Shown here: in pieces, positions 12,310 through 22,689 of the stretch
Layout: each line of letters begins with the position of its first letter
Position numbering within the stretch: the stretch's first letter is position 1
Source: Symsagittifera roscoffensis
Lineage: Eukaryota > Xenacoelomorpha > Acoela > Convolutidae
Direction of reading: 5' to 3'
Assembly: GCF_963678635.1 (NCBI RefSeq)
Contig: NC_087065.1
Span: 22,141,480 to 22,205,479, forward strand
DNA length: 64,000 nt
Notes under the pieces: model-generated
What the model was told of the DNA's origin: nothing
The model's input: only the letters and a program-made list of their open reading frames with translations
Databases searched by the model: none
Translations under genes and position numbers: made by a program

Positions 12310-13110
12310 CGTTTTTGTTCCGACCATTGAAAATGGGGAGGAAGTTTGTGTTCGGGTGTGCTATAGTTTTTTTTTGTTTTCCACGCAAAATCAGGTACCA
12401 CAAATAATGATCGGACTGGGTTAATTAATGTATCATATTAAAGCCCCTTCAGTCGTGATTTGAACCACATTTAAAAAATTTCAAAAAATTTCCCTTGTGT
12501 TGAGAAAAACCGGTTTGAAATTTCGGATTTTTTGTCTTAATTCGAGCGAATGAAGCAAGCGAGCAGTCTTTTTTGTTTTCCACGCAAAATCAGCTACTGC
12601 AAATAATCATCGGACTGAATTGACTGATATATCATATTGAAGCCTTTTCAGTCGTGATTCGAACATCAAAAAATTTCGAAAAAGTTTTCCCGGTGTTGAG
12701 AAAAACCGGTTTGAAATTTTTGATTTTTTTGTCTAATTTCGAGCGAGTGAGCAGGCTTAGATTATTTATGCAGGCTTATTTATGCTTAATTGAAGCCTTG
12801 AAAATTTCTTTTTACTTTAATCAAGTTAGTTTTTGGAGTTTTTAGTTTTATCTTGGGAATTAAAAAATTTTGGGAAAAAATTTTGAAAAGTTATTTTAAA
12901 AAAATTCCTTTCAATTTTTTTTGTTTTTCTTGTTATTTATCTTCAAAAATTGTTTTCCACATTGCATATTTTACATGACTGACGAAAATTCCTAAGCTTC
13001 TAAGCTTTTCACTCAGATTCATTTATCACACCAAGCCGAAAAAACGACACTAATTGGAAAAATAAATTTGTTGTCGTTTTTTAAGACTGGTCGGAACATT
13101 CTGTGCTACG
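12310..13110 (+). repeat. Direct repeat right of the linker exon, internally duplicated
   Basis: It matches 10445-10995. The central part (CGCAAAATCAG... CAGTCGTGATT... GAGAAAAACCGGTTTGAAAT) is itself present twice, about 12385-12560 and 12575-12760. It ends with AAGACTGGTCGGAACATTCTGTGC, close to the end of the left repeat. A shorter relative of the closing word (AAGACTGGTCATGAC) is near 22060. Confidence 0.6.
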
Positions 13111-13237
13111 GAACATAGTGATGTGGGAGAGCTGGGAAAATTATTATGGTCGACCTATAAAAAGGAGATCGAGAAAGTTAAAGATTTTTTTTTGAAAGTC
13201 CACCCCCTTCGAGAAAATATCCAAGATCCGCTCCTTG
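13110..13237 (+). mobile_element. Truncated hAT-like MITE, copy 1
   Basis: Only the right part of the element remains, ending CCAAGATCCGCTCCTTG at 13237 and followed by the target duplication ATTTACAC (13238-13245). The complete element is in copy 2 (58303-58583), where ATTTACAC lies two bases outside the left end. Copy 1 therefore lost the left part together with about 180 bp of flank, in one deletion of about 445 bp at 13105/13110. Confidence 0.65.
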
Positions 13238-13637
13238 ATTTACACCAGAAAAGTCATTGCATATGCGGATTCTTAAAAAAACGTGAGCATATGGTTCGTC
13301 TAGTTAGGTTTTTATTTTTTGTATATTATTTATCCCATTCGAGCTGGTTAGCTTTTAATTAGGACCCTGATTTGCCGGTGTTCCCTCGATGTCCAGTCAT
13401 TTCTCGTAACCACAGGGGTGATTCATACTTCAGAAAATGCAATTGGGGTCTACAATATAACATTGTGGTTCTGAGTACCGAATTGGTTTTTCAAAATTAA
13501 ACCTTGCGATTGGCAAATATGTTGGAAGCAGTTGATCAATTTTTTTTCTATCTCTGTTGAAAGATTTGTTAACACAATTGCAAGTTAGTAAGTTTGTGTA
13601 TCTGTACATGCTTCTTTGTAAGTTCAATGACTGATTT

Positions 13638-13860
13638 TTTGGCGCAATGGTGGCGAAGAGACTCGAGACGATGAAGCACTGGTTCAAGTTTGGTTGCCCC
13701 CTTGCTAGAAGGTCTTTGCAATCGGGCTATTAATTGTCTGCTCATTTTTGTTGACTCAATTCTGTTTATTAGTGGCTAATATTTAGATATGTCAAGCGAC
13801 AATGGCGCAGGTGCGAGAACTTGAGACTCGTAGTCTCCAGGTCAGAGATTTCTCTTCCGT
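13638..13860 (+). repeat. tRNA-like (SINE-head) sequences, two in a row
   Basis: At 13641-13705 there is TGGTGGCGAAGAGA, like a pol III A box, followed by CACTGGTTCAAGTTTGG, like a B box. At 13798-13855 there is ATGGCGCAGGTGCGAGA followed by AGACTCGTAGTCT, resembling a Ser-type anticodon arm, and a poor B box. Spacing and stems do not give a full cloverleaf, so I do not call tRNA genes. Both are present in copy 2 (58988-59052 and 59145-59205). Probably relics of tRNA-derived SINEs. Confidence 0.35.
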
Positions 13861-14519
13861 AACTGCAATCGAATTATTTCTTCTGCATTTTTTGCATTTT
13901 CTTTCCTTGTCTACCTTTTAGAGCTACTGTTTTTTTCATTTTCTTGCTTGTGTTTGCGAAGTGCAGATTGACGTCGGATCGTTTTGTTTCGAAAAAATTG
14001 GATTATAAACTTTTGGGAACAAATAGTTTTTGAATGAATTTTCGGCGTGTTAGATTTTGCCAATTGAATTTTTTCGACTATATGAGGCTTTTTACGCATT
14101 TTACGGCAGTTCGTTAGCACTGTTAATTTCTTTCTATTCGGGTTAACAACTGCTTTAACAAAATCACTGATTCATTTTGTAATTAGAAAAGTCTGTCAAC
14201 CGAACCATTTCTAGCATTTATGCATTTTAAATTCATTTTCTAATCAAAACCAGTTTCGGGTTTCTTATTTATCTTTAGTTTTTCTGCTTAAAATGTTTCT
14301 TCGGAGGTTACAAAAGCATTCAAGTTTCGGCTAAACTTGTATCAACTTAACCGGTTCTTCTGGTATCATTAGTAGTCAGAAAAATCTGCAAGAGAGCCCT
14401 CAAAATCGATACATTCGAGCTTGATTTTATCCGAGAAGCCGTAATGAAAAAATTGCAGAGATACTTCTTTTGTACCTTCAAATAGATACATTGTTGTTTT
14501 TTTTAACCTAAAAGTTAAC

Positions 14520-16440
14520 TTACACAGGGGCGTTTGCTCGTCCCGTTACGCCAGTGTCGCAGCCTGGGATTGGTGCTTTCGTTTGTATTTTCTTCATGTC
14601 TTGCTCTGTTGTTACTGGTAATTTCTCGCCAACAAAACTGGCGCTCATTCTTTTTCCTAGTCCCCGTTTATTTCTTTGCCGTTGCTGATGGTTCCGTCGT
14701 CGTGTCTTCTTTATTTTTGAGGGCTTCACGACACGTTCGTTTGTGTCTTGGCATGGTTGTTTTTGGCAGGCTACGCACGTCCCACGAAATGCTCAATCGA
14801 ACGTTTTCGATTGATTGGTTTGGTTATGATTCTCGTTGAACTCCTCTCGTGTTGCACATTTTGTCTTCACACCCTACCATTTATTTTTGTTGTAACCGCA
14901 ACAACAGTTTTTTCTTGGAATTTATCAGCAAAAATGTTATCTTTTCAATAATTGGAGGTTTTAACAATCATAACTCTTTTTATATTCAGATGTTTCTGCT
15001 GAGTACTCACTGGTTAAATTTTTCTTTGAGTCATCTGTTGACACTTTCTGTTTTAATCTTTTTTAATCTCTTTTAAAATGGCCTGAAGCTAAAGAGTGTA
15101 GTCCGACAGAATCATAAAACCGTTTGATGTCAAATGGCAGGAACTTTTTTGTTGACTTCTTCAAAAAAAAATCAGATGCTTCTTGCTTTTGAGTGTTTTC
15201 ATCGACTCTCGAATGACAACTCCATCAAACAAAACTGACTTGTGTTTCTTATGGTGAAGCGTAATTTAAACGGTATGCGTCTGGAAGAAGCAAAGAAAAA
15301 ACGAGATTAATGCTGTATACCTCCCTCGGATCAGAATCTTGATATTCACTGAAATGAAATTCCCCCGCATTTCGTTCAAAGAATTTTGGGAATTGTTGCC
15401 ATCACAGCTTCTGGTGACCAAGTATAGGATGTAGTACCTGTCCCTTGGACCTAGATGTTGGATCTAGACTCCATCTGATTCCGCATTTCTCAGCTTAAGT
15501 ACCCTAAGTGCTTCATCCACTTCATTTAGTGAACGATTCGTTGATTTCCGAATCCCATTCAGCCGCGTACTTCCTCCATGAATATCGTTTGCTTTTTCCA
15601 CTGTTATTTTGAACACCTCGGTTGCATTTTTCACTGCAGGAATCAGAAGATTGTTACAGGGTGTTTTCCAGAGCTTTTGCGCAATATTCATGTTACTCTT
15701 AGCTTTAGTACACACTTCTGACCACCAAAGTTAGCAGTCTTTGCGAGTGCTCACTGGCATTGAGCGCTTTGCTGCTTACCTTTTTGCTCTTGAAAATGTT
15801 TTCCAATGCTCCTAGCGATTTAGTGTCATCCGGTTGTGTCAAACTGTCTTCAATTAACTACTCAAATTCTTGCCGGTCAGCTTTTTTGAGGTTGAGTTTT
15901 GGTCTCTTTTTGTCACATGAGGACATCAGGATGGATCGGTGGTCCGATTCTACTGATTTTTTTTGTGGTTCATTAATTAAGATTCGCCCTGGTCGAGTGT
16001 ATCGAAATGTCAGGCGTAGTTTTTCAATACGGGTAGCTCCGCCACTGTTCAGTAGGTACATCTCCTTTTATCGTCTGCATAGTACCTGTATGATCTTCCA
16101 AGCGGAATAATATCTGCCCAGATAAGGCTATTAATGCTTCTCAGCCACTTTTCTTAGTTATGGCTTTGAGTCTCTTAGGTCATTAGATCCGGACTCCGTT
16201 GGTAGAAGATTGATAGTGTGTACCTAGAGTCGGTTAATTTCAGTCTTCACTGCTAACTGCTTCAACTGCAGCTTCAGGGCCTTGTTCCATTTCACAGGTG
16301 GTGTCTTTGCGGTCTTCTCTGGAGACTACCCAGTCGATACTTTTCGGAACTTTTGCCATAGCCCAAGTCCAGTCAAAGATGTTATCCCAATTTAGGACTA
16401 GAATGTCGGCTTGCGTTTCGAACGCTAGCTTTCTCAGCAC
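14520..16440 (-). mobile_element. Antisense LINE fragment in the intron, copy 1
   Basis: Read on the minus strand it starts at about 16440 with an endonuclease N-terminus (LRKLAFETQADILVL). It continues at 16061-15860 with the endonuclease end (VESDHRSIL, the SDH box) and a Lys-rich linker (KRPKLNLKKADRQEFEKLI). Then comes a pre-RT part at 15715-15464 and, after a gap with no RT core, a basic C-terminus near 14730-14520. The RT is missing, so this is an internally deleted element. Deletions of about 52 and 14 bp relative to copy 2 destroy the zinc-binding tail here. Its C-terminal Tyr-Thr-Gly / basic tail resembles that of the sense LINE at 18000-20600, so both probably belong to one family. 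Confidence 0.7.
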
Positions 16441-16769
16441 CTCTCCTTTTCCACGCCATCCATCCCCGTTTAGTTGGACTATCTTCTAAAAATGGGACAT
16501 AGGTGTTTTTCTTCATTATATACGCTGTTTTGATTTTTTTTTCGTTCATTCTGATACTGCTTTTCCTTAGTGATTGTGTTTCCGGATGAACGTTTTTGGT
16601 AGTTATTATTTTTGAACCGACGTTTCAGTCTGTTAATTTTCTTTCACTTTGCAAATGATAGGATGTTCTCCGCTGAAAATGACTGAATCCGAATACCATC
16701 CTTCGATGGCATTCATCCCTACTCAAATAAGATTTGTTCTTGAAACTATCATGGATATGAATCTTGCAG

Positions 16770-17119
16770 GTAGGACGAAGAAGAATATTCAAATTAAAGC
16801 AATAACATCGACAAAAAGCAGCGAGAAATACTCAAGTCCAGTCAAAGATGTTATCCCAATTCCCCTCCCAGAAGTTGGCCCCAGTGTAAACCAGTATTAC
16901 AGCTGCCCTCTATGCGATAATCAGTTCACTTGTCGGCCAAATGCACTTCGACATATGAAGTCAGTGCATGGAAATGTTCGCTACGAATGCCAAATTTGTA
17001 AGAAGAGCTTCAACCGAAAAGATATTTTGAAAGGACATATCATGGGATCGCATGAATTAAACGCAGAAGTAGCACGAGCGATGGTCGATTGTACTTCTAC
17101 TTCCAACAAAATCACTTAG
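16770..17119 (+). CDS. Paired C2H2 zinc-finger 3' exon A, copy 1
   Basis: The acceptor AATCTTGCAG precedes 16770. The exon starts in phase 1, matching the linker exon, and ends at TAG 17117-17119: 116 codons including the stop. After a Ser/Lys/Pro-rich lead of about 48 residues come two fingers, both C-x2-C-x12-H-x4-H. The first has YSCPLCDNQF and ALRHMKSVHG, the second YECQICKKSF and ILKGHIMGSH. A short tail follows the fingers. Tandem fingers of this spacing at the very C-terminus are typical of tramtrack/broad/lola-like DNA-binding repressors that act in the nucleus. The upstream frame is open for another 40 codons, so a longer exon or an alternative start at ATG 16680 is possible. The exon shares a 29-nt identity (16833-16861) with the antisense LINE at 16364-16392. 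Confidence 0.85.
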
Positions 17120-17459
17120 CTCATTGAATGCGGACAGGGAGAGGGGGAGGAGACGACTGGACAATCCAGTAATTTGAGTTATTTTCTTCTCAAACTTCTT
17201 TCAAGGTGGAATTCTCTCATGGTTAATTGATGTCTGGTCAATTTTGTTGTACTTTTATTTTTTACACGCACGCCTAATATATATTTCCTTGCTAATAAGG
17301 TTTTTATATGATCCATTTGATGGTAGATTAGCCAATACAATGTCGTTCTTGCAATCTCAGGTTTAAACTCATGTCACCTATGACGAGATGTTTTTTTGGT
17401 TGGGAGAATGTTTTATGACTCTGACAAACAAGCTAACAAAACGCTTGCTAGGCTAGGAA

Positions 17460-17910
17460 AATCAGCAAAACCCACATAAGAGTCTTCACTACGTTCCTTA
17501 CTCTTTAAAAAAGACGGGTACTTTTTGAGAGTAATGCACATAGTGAATACTCTTATATAAGTCTTGCCGATTTTTTTTTGAGGAAAAAGTCTTAAGATAT
17601 TGATGCACTTAAGGTATATATGCACTTATTGAGTTCAATGGTAATTCATCTGTTGAAAGAGATGTAAATAGCACTCTCTTAATACGAACGTCCAAATGGC
17701 GTAAAAATTCGTGAACGATTTCTAGTTTCGAAAGTGGAATTTAATTTTTAGATTTCCAGCGGAATAAAAACTTTACCTGTTGATCCAGTTTTCTCAAGTT
17801 GGTTAATATTATCAAAAAAAAGCGCCTGCCATAAATCTTTCTAGAAATTCAAAGAGCTTATAGGCATCTATTTTATTCTTTGAAATTCGAAAGTTGAGAT
17901 TTTTTCAACA
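17460..17910 (+). repeat. Dispersed repeat D, copy 1
   Basis: A family marked by TTTCGAAAGTGGAATTTAAT, TCCAGCGGAATAAAAACTTT and GTTGAAAGAGATGTAAATAG. Further members are 62850-63300 (duplicate), 22690-23520 (inverted), 42690-43275 (inverted) and a weaker one near 39690-39965 (inverted). No ORF and no clear ends were found. It contains an AATAAA near 17764 that could serve the zinc-finger exon as a poly(A) signal. Confidence 0.65.
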
Positions 17911-17999
17911 AACAAAGTCAAGTGTTTTTTTTTGTGTTTACTTGCGTTCATTGCTCTTTTCCAATCATTGATTGGTAACGTTTTCGATATCTCAGATTT

Positions 18000-20600
18000 T
18001 TGCGCTTTCGATTAGCACGGCAGTTGCGAGACCGCAACACGGCCATGGATGTAGAGAACCTTCCGCTAGTAGCCACATATCCTCCGCTGTGGGGGTGCGA
18101 ACCACTGGAGTATGAAACATATAGCGAGGAACTTGAAGCGCTCATACTGAAATATAGCAAAAAGTGTCTCATTGATGGAGCGAATTTCAACGCGGCAGTG
18201 GGAGACGAGTCGGTACGAACAGTGGAAGATGCAACCGGCCTTACGGACTGTATAAAACAAACGCGGCAGGGAGGTCGCTAGTAGAACTGTGCCACGCCCA
18301 CATGATCGTGTGGGTAAACTCATTTTTCTGTCACGACAACCGAGGACTTGGAAATGCCCCAACAGGAAGACATCACATGAGTTGGATGGCTTTCTGCCAA
18401 GGAAAAATGAACGCAGCAGAAGGTTAAAAAATTTACAGACATTTAACGTGGTACCTGTCAGACCACTAGCGGAAACTCTTGGAATGCTTGATAAGAAATG
18501 ATAAAAAAGCGAAGAAATCTGAGACCCGTGACGGAATTGACTTGGATGCTCTACGGGGCGTCAATACACAAACGCTCTTCTCAGAGGAAATGAACGAGAA
18601 GTCTGCAATGGCATGTACCCGGGATGTTGATTTGAGAGTCTGCGGAAAGAAAAGAAGAGAACTCTCAATGCGTGGATAGACAAATACAAAGAAGAAATAT
18701 AAAAGGAAAGGTAAAAGAAGCCAGATAAAAGGTAAGGAAAGTGTTTAAAGAAGAAGAAACTGGATAAATATTTCTATACAAGTCGTAGACGAGGTTAAAG
18801 TAGCTATAAGGCTTGGTGATTTTCGGAACTCGTACAAGAAGTTACACGATATTCGATTCAGAGATCTGAAAACCCTTGAAAACGAAAAGTTCGCTCTTGA
18901 AGAATTTAGAAACCATTTGTAGAAATCACATTTGGACCTGGTACAAGAAATTACCCGATATTCGAATTCAGTGATCTGAAAACCATTTAATGAGAAAAGT
19001 TCGCTCTCGAAGAATTTAGAAACCCTTTTAAGGCAGTATCAGAGAACAAATTTGTAAGGAGGATTAAAGAGCTTATGGCACCGGCGAATGAATGTCTCGT
19101 GAAAAAAAGATCTCCCATCAAGGCGCGAAATCCAGCAACTAGACTAGAAGGTAACCTTCCCGAAATTCTAAGACGAACGGATGAAAAGCGGGGCACCCGG
19201 AATTGAAGGAATAGAAGTCTCGCTGAAAGCCATGAACCAAGACAAGAAAAGGAGGCTGTTCAACGTAACAGTAAAGCATCTCGAAGAACTCTATTATATA
19301 TGGGAAGAAGCGAATACGATCGGTTGGGTAGTGCAGCTGTTTAAGAAGTGCTGGAGAGGTGATTTGAACAATTACCGAGGCGTGTGTCTATTGCCATTGA
19401 TAAATCTTCTGTGCGCAAGAATCTTTGCCACTGGTTTCCACTTTCAAGTAAAGGTGCGGACTTGATTGAAAGCGGAAACTAGGAGGATGTCGCCCGGCAG
19501 CAGACTCCATGGTGAATTGGCTAACATTGCGTTGAGAACAATGATCGGGGAATTATTGTTCGCTGATGACTCAAACCTTGATGGGTTGCATGGGCGCGCT
19601 CAAATAGGGTAAGGAGATGTTCAAGGAAAAAATAATGTAGTTAGAAGAACGCTGCGATGACAGAAAAGAAGATTTTTTTTTGCTTTGGATCAAAAGATCC
19701 AGACAACACCAGAGTCCTGGGGACATATAATTGGCCGAAAGGAAGACAGACAAGAAAAGATAAAGAGAGCTAGCAAATCATGGGCAAAGCTTATACCCAG
19801 ATTGGAAGTCGAAACTGAGAAGGAGAACCGAAGCCGTACTAGTGCAAACAGTGGTAGAATCCACTCTCCTGTTGGATTTTCTGGCAAGAAGTTGGACGAA
19901 TACCGATTTTGGCAAACTCCAGAGTGCAGTGGATCGATGCGATAGATTTGTATTTGTATGGAATGATGGGATGAGATTACCAAAAAGGATGTTGAAAGAA
20001 AAAAACGTACAGCTAAAACTTCAGAAAAAACTGAACGTGCACTGCGTAAGATACAAAGTAGAAAAGGTCCCTAGAGAGACTAGTTCCAGAATTGCGGATG
20101 GCAGACACCAGACTGTCTAAGAAAATAATATTGGGAAGATGAAAGAATTCAAGACGGAACATTGGAAACAGAGGTAACATATCATCATACTGCAAAATTG
20201 CTCCGCGATATAGGTCAGGTCTGGACCAATGCAGAGAATCTGACTAAAGCAAGGAAATCATGGAAAGCGATAAATGAAAGAATGAAGTTCATCGAGGATT
20301 GGGAAGATCAAATGGCTTATACAATGCGTGAAGAGGAAAAGCTTGATGGAATCGAAAGAATGAAGGATTTTTTTTCGGTGCAGTTAGGGGGCCGCGGGAA
20401 GGGGTGCCTCGCAAAGGGAGGCCGGACACAGCATGAAAGAAGAATGCATCAAATCCCAAACAAGCAAGAGTTCGTGTCCGAAATGCAAAAAAAAAACATT
20501 CACGGAAAAACAATATGATGAATCATGCAAAAACATGTCGCGCCGAGAACCACAATGCATCTCGAGTAACGCAAAATCCCCAACCTGAAACAGCAACATC
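18000..20600 (+). mobile_element. 5'-truncated, decayed LINE with RT
   Basis: It begins inside the endonuclease (DGANFNAAVGDE, from an original GDFNA box, near 18175-18210). A frameshifted continuation contains RSLVELCHAHM and a broken TW...HELDGFL block to about 18400. RT follows: APGIEGIEVSLKAMN near 19186-19240, and GDLNNYRGVCLLPLIN near 19360-19410. The catalytic box LFADDS has FADD at 19559-19570. After the RT come VESTLLLDFLARSW near 19850 and a C-terminal zinc-binding motif CPKC near 20485. Stops and shifts interrupt it throughout. The first 620 bp are shared with copy 2 (63380-64000), so the insertion predates the duplication. Confidence 0.8.
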
Positions 20601-20639
20601 GACAGCAGGTCGTTACACAGGTCTCAGCAAGAGAAAATT

Positions 20640-21500
20640 GCCTATTTTCATTTGAAATGTCTTGCTTGGCGTGTTTCCTAGAAAACTTGTTCGATAAAAA
20701 CTGTTATCAAATGTATGGAATTGGGTTTTTTGTTTTGTTGTTTTTTGAGACGCTTTGGAAAATTTTTTTTACTTTTTCCAAAACGTTTTATACTGATTTT
20801 CAAAAAAATGGTATCCATAGAACGAGCGCCTACACTCTTGTGTGTCTGCATGCTCCCCTGGTCTTTTTTTGCTTTACCCTTTTGTCTACAGTCTTCGAAA
20901 AAGTCTGTTGGGGGAATATTTGACCTTTTTTTTCATTTTCTCAAACTAAGCTACCTGCAGATACTAAGATACTGCAGATATGAAAAACTTCTCTCCATAA
21001 CTTTTTACTCCTCGGAAACATGAAATTTTTGATTTTTTTGACCGTTTTTTTAAATCTTTTTGACTTCTCTCGTAAACTAACCTCCCAATTCTGAGGTCGT
21101 GGGTTCAATAGAGCTAACGGATAGTGGGAAGCTCCCTTGCATTATTGGACACTTACAAAATTTTTTACGCAAAGTTATCGTCCTCGGAAAAATCACTTTT
21201 TTGGTTTTTTAGCATTTTTTATCTAAATTTTATGACTTTTCCCAAAAATATATGGGGTATTCTATAATAAAATACCCTCTCATATATGGGATATTGGGTA
21301 CAATTCAAAGAACAGATTGTAGGAAGCTCCTTTGCATACCATACTCTGTCGAATTTTGATTTCCGACCGTCTTCTGAAACTTTTTGTGAACTACCCTGCC
21401 AAATCTGAGTTTTTGGGTTCAATCGAAGTTGCAGGTTAGGCGAATCTCTTCTGCACAAGCGGCTTCGTCTTATGTTCCTCCTCGTGTTTAGGGAAGCAGA
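20640..21500 (+). repeat. Repeat-rich lead to zinc-finger exon B
   Basis: AT-rich, with T-runs. From about 20930 it holds at least three diverged units of the family at 9290-9720 (words GTTATCGTCCTCGGAAA, GTGGGTTCAATAGAGCTAACG). No gene is seen. The last 50 bp become pyrimidine-rich ahead of exon B. Confidence 0.5.
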
Positions 21501-21545
21501 ATCCGTAGAAACCCAGCCACCTCGCTATGCCTGCAATTGCTGCAG

Positions 21546-21904
21546 TAGAGACAACTCCGGCAAGGCCGCCGCCACCTTCTTCAAGCAATAAGAGTAGCCG
21601 TCTCCGTCAACCATATCAAACTGTAGTTACAGAAGCTTCGGCTTTGCCTCAAGTGGCATCGCACATCAGCCACTTTTTCAGCTGTCCTCTTTGCGAAAAC
21701 CAGTTTACGTCAAAGTCAACTGCATTGCGACATATGAAATCAGTGCATGGAAATATTCGCTATGCTTGTCAGATTTGCAAGAAAACTTTTAACCGTAAAG
21801 ACATTTTGAAACAGCATATAATGGGTTCGCATGAAATGAATTCTGAGGTTGCAAGAGCCATGGTTGAGTGTGATTCTACCAAAAACACACTCATGAATGA
21901 GTAG
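21546..21904 (+). CDS. Paired C2H2 zinc-finger 3' exon B (alternative)
   Basis: I chose the acceptor TTGCTGCAG ending at 21545 because it gives phase 1, the phase of the linker exon. The more upstream GTTTAG at 21491 would meet an in-frame TAG at 21506-21508. The exon has 119 codons including TAG 21902-21904. A Pro/Ser-rich lead (PARPPPPSSSNKSS) and a VASHISHFF segment precede two fingers with C-x2-C-x12-H-x4-H spacing: SCPLCENQF and ALRHMKSVHG, then YACQICKKTF and ILKQHIMGSH. It is clearly paralogous to exon A, with the lead diverged and the fingers conserved. So the locus offers at least two alternative DNA-binding ends. No copy-2 partner can be seen because the window ends first. Confidence 0.85.
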
Positions 21905-22452
21905 TTAACCTATGAATGAAGTATTCATCCATCTATGAATGAAGTGTATGTTGAATATTGACGTTCATTTGCCAATTAAACCCCGCCCCGCCCGACTGGT
22001 AATACCTAATCAATCTTAAAATTATTATAAGCAATTCGCATTTTGAAATTATTTAAGACTGGTCATGACAAGCGAATGTATTTAAAAATTTTGATTTGCT
22101 AATCAATAACTTTCCCTGACGATAATTATTCACTTTTAGATCGGTGCTGGATGTATGAGCAGTCCAAGAAAGCACAATTCCTTGCTCAATTTGTAGATCC
22201 TTTATTGTTTATCGCATTGTAAGACTTCCTATGATTTCAGCGCCTGATTTTTAAAAATGATTGCCTATTTTGAAGTAATAACTTGTTCAGTAGTTGCAGT
22301 GTTTATAACATAAATGTATGTGTCATTATTTTAAAGTTAAACTTGTGAGCAAATATCAAACTGGTTTTGAGCTTAATATAAACTTAAAATTCAACATGTG
22401 AAGAGGCTATTTGAATAGAAAGAGTCAGAGCTTTCAACAGGACAACTTTTAC

Positions 22453-22615
22453 CATCTTTTTGAGCATGAGGTCCACCAGGTCCTCACGCCCTCGTCCGGA
22501 TTCTCCTCAGTGGGTTGTTTGACCAGACAGTGTTTAAGCATGGTGTGGATGTCCTCACTGCTGATTACACTCTCGGTAGCATTCACAGCTGACATGGAGT
22601 ACACGTCGAAACAGA
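22453..22615 (-). pseudogene. Isolated calaxin (EFCAB1)-like EF-hand exon, frameshifted
   Basis: On the minus strand a good acceptor (TATTTGTAG) opens a phase-1 exon reading CFDVYSMS, ISSEDIHTMLKHCLVKQPTE, ENPDEGV, then after a 1-nt shift EDLVDLMLKKM, followed by a GTAAAA donor. The arrangement CF.V(Y/F)..., MLK, KQP.EE.PDEG, DLV...LKKM is what I know from calaxin, the Ca2+-sensor of outer-arm dynein in cilia and sperm flagella. The loss of one G in the GTG-GAG context near 22486 breaks the frame and gives the stop at 22449-22451. The EF loop also lacks the first Asp and carries an insertion. No neighbouring calaxin exon was found on either side, so it looks like a captured, dead exon. Confidence 0.6.
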
Positions 22616-22689
22616 CTACAAATACAATACACATTAACAAACATACACAGCCAATCGAAGATTGGAAAAGAGTTATGAACCCAAGTAAA

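Larger units (their letters stand above)
8347..18620 (+). repeat. Segmental duplication, copy 1 (pairs with 49356-64000)
   Basis: From about 8347 (ACCATAGGTATCTTCAACTA) the sequence is repeated in direct orientation from about 49356. By eye the pairings are: 8347-8890 with 49356-49900; 9390-10018 with 49913-50935; 10120-11286 with 54743-55896; 11280-13105 with 56166-58019; and 13110-18620 with 58468-64000. Identity counted over the two exons is 96.9% (439/453) and 98.3% (344/350). Relative to copy 2, copy 1 keeps about 490 bp near 8900-9390. It lacks the 3.8 kb at 50936-54735, the MITE at 55897 and about 445 bp at 13105. Copy 2 reaches the window end, so the right boundary is unknown and the homology of copy 1 may extend beyond 18620. 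Confidence 0.9.

Noticed and set aside
21492-21545. Acceptor GTTTAG at 21491 as the start of zinc-finger exon B
   Set aside because: In the required phase it meets TAG at 21506-21508. The acceptor at 21545 is in phase and open.
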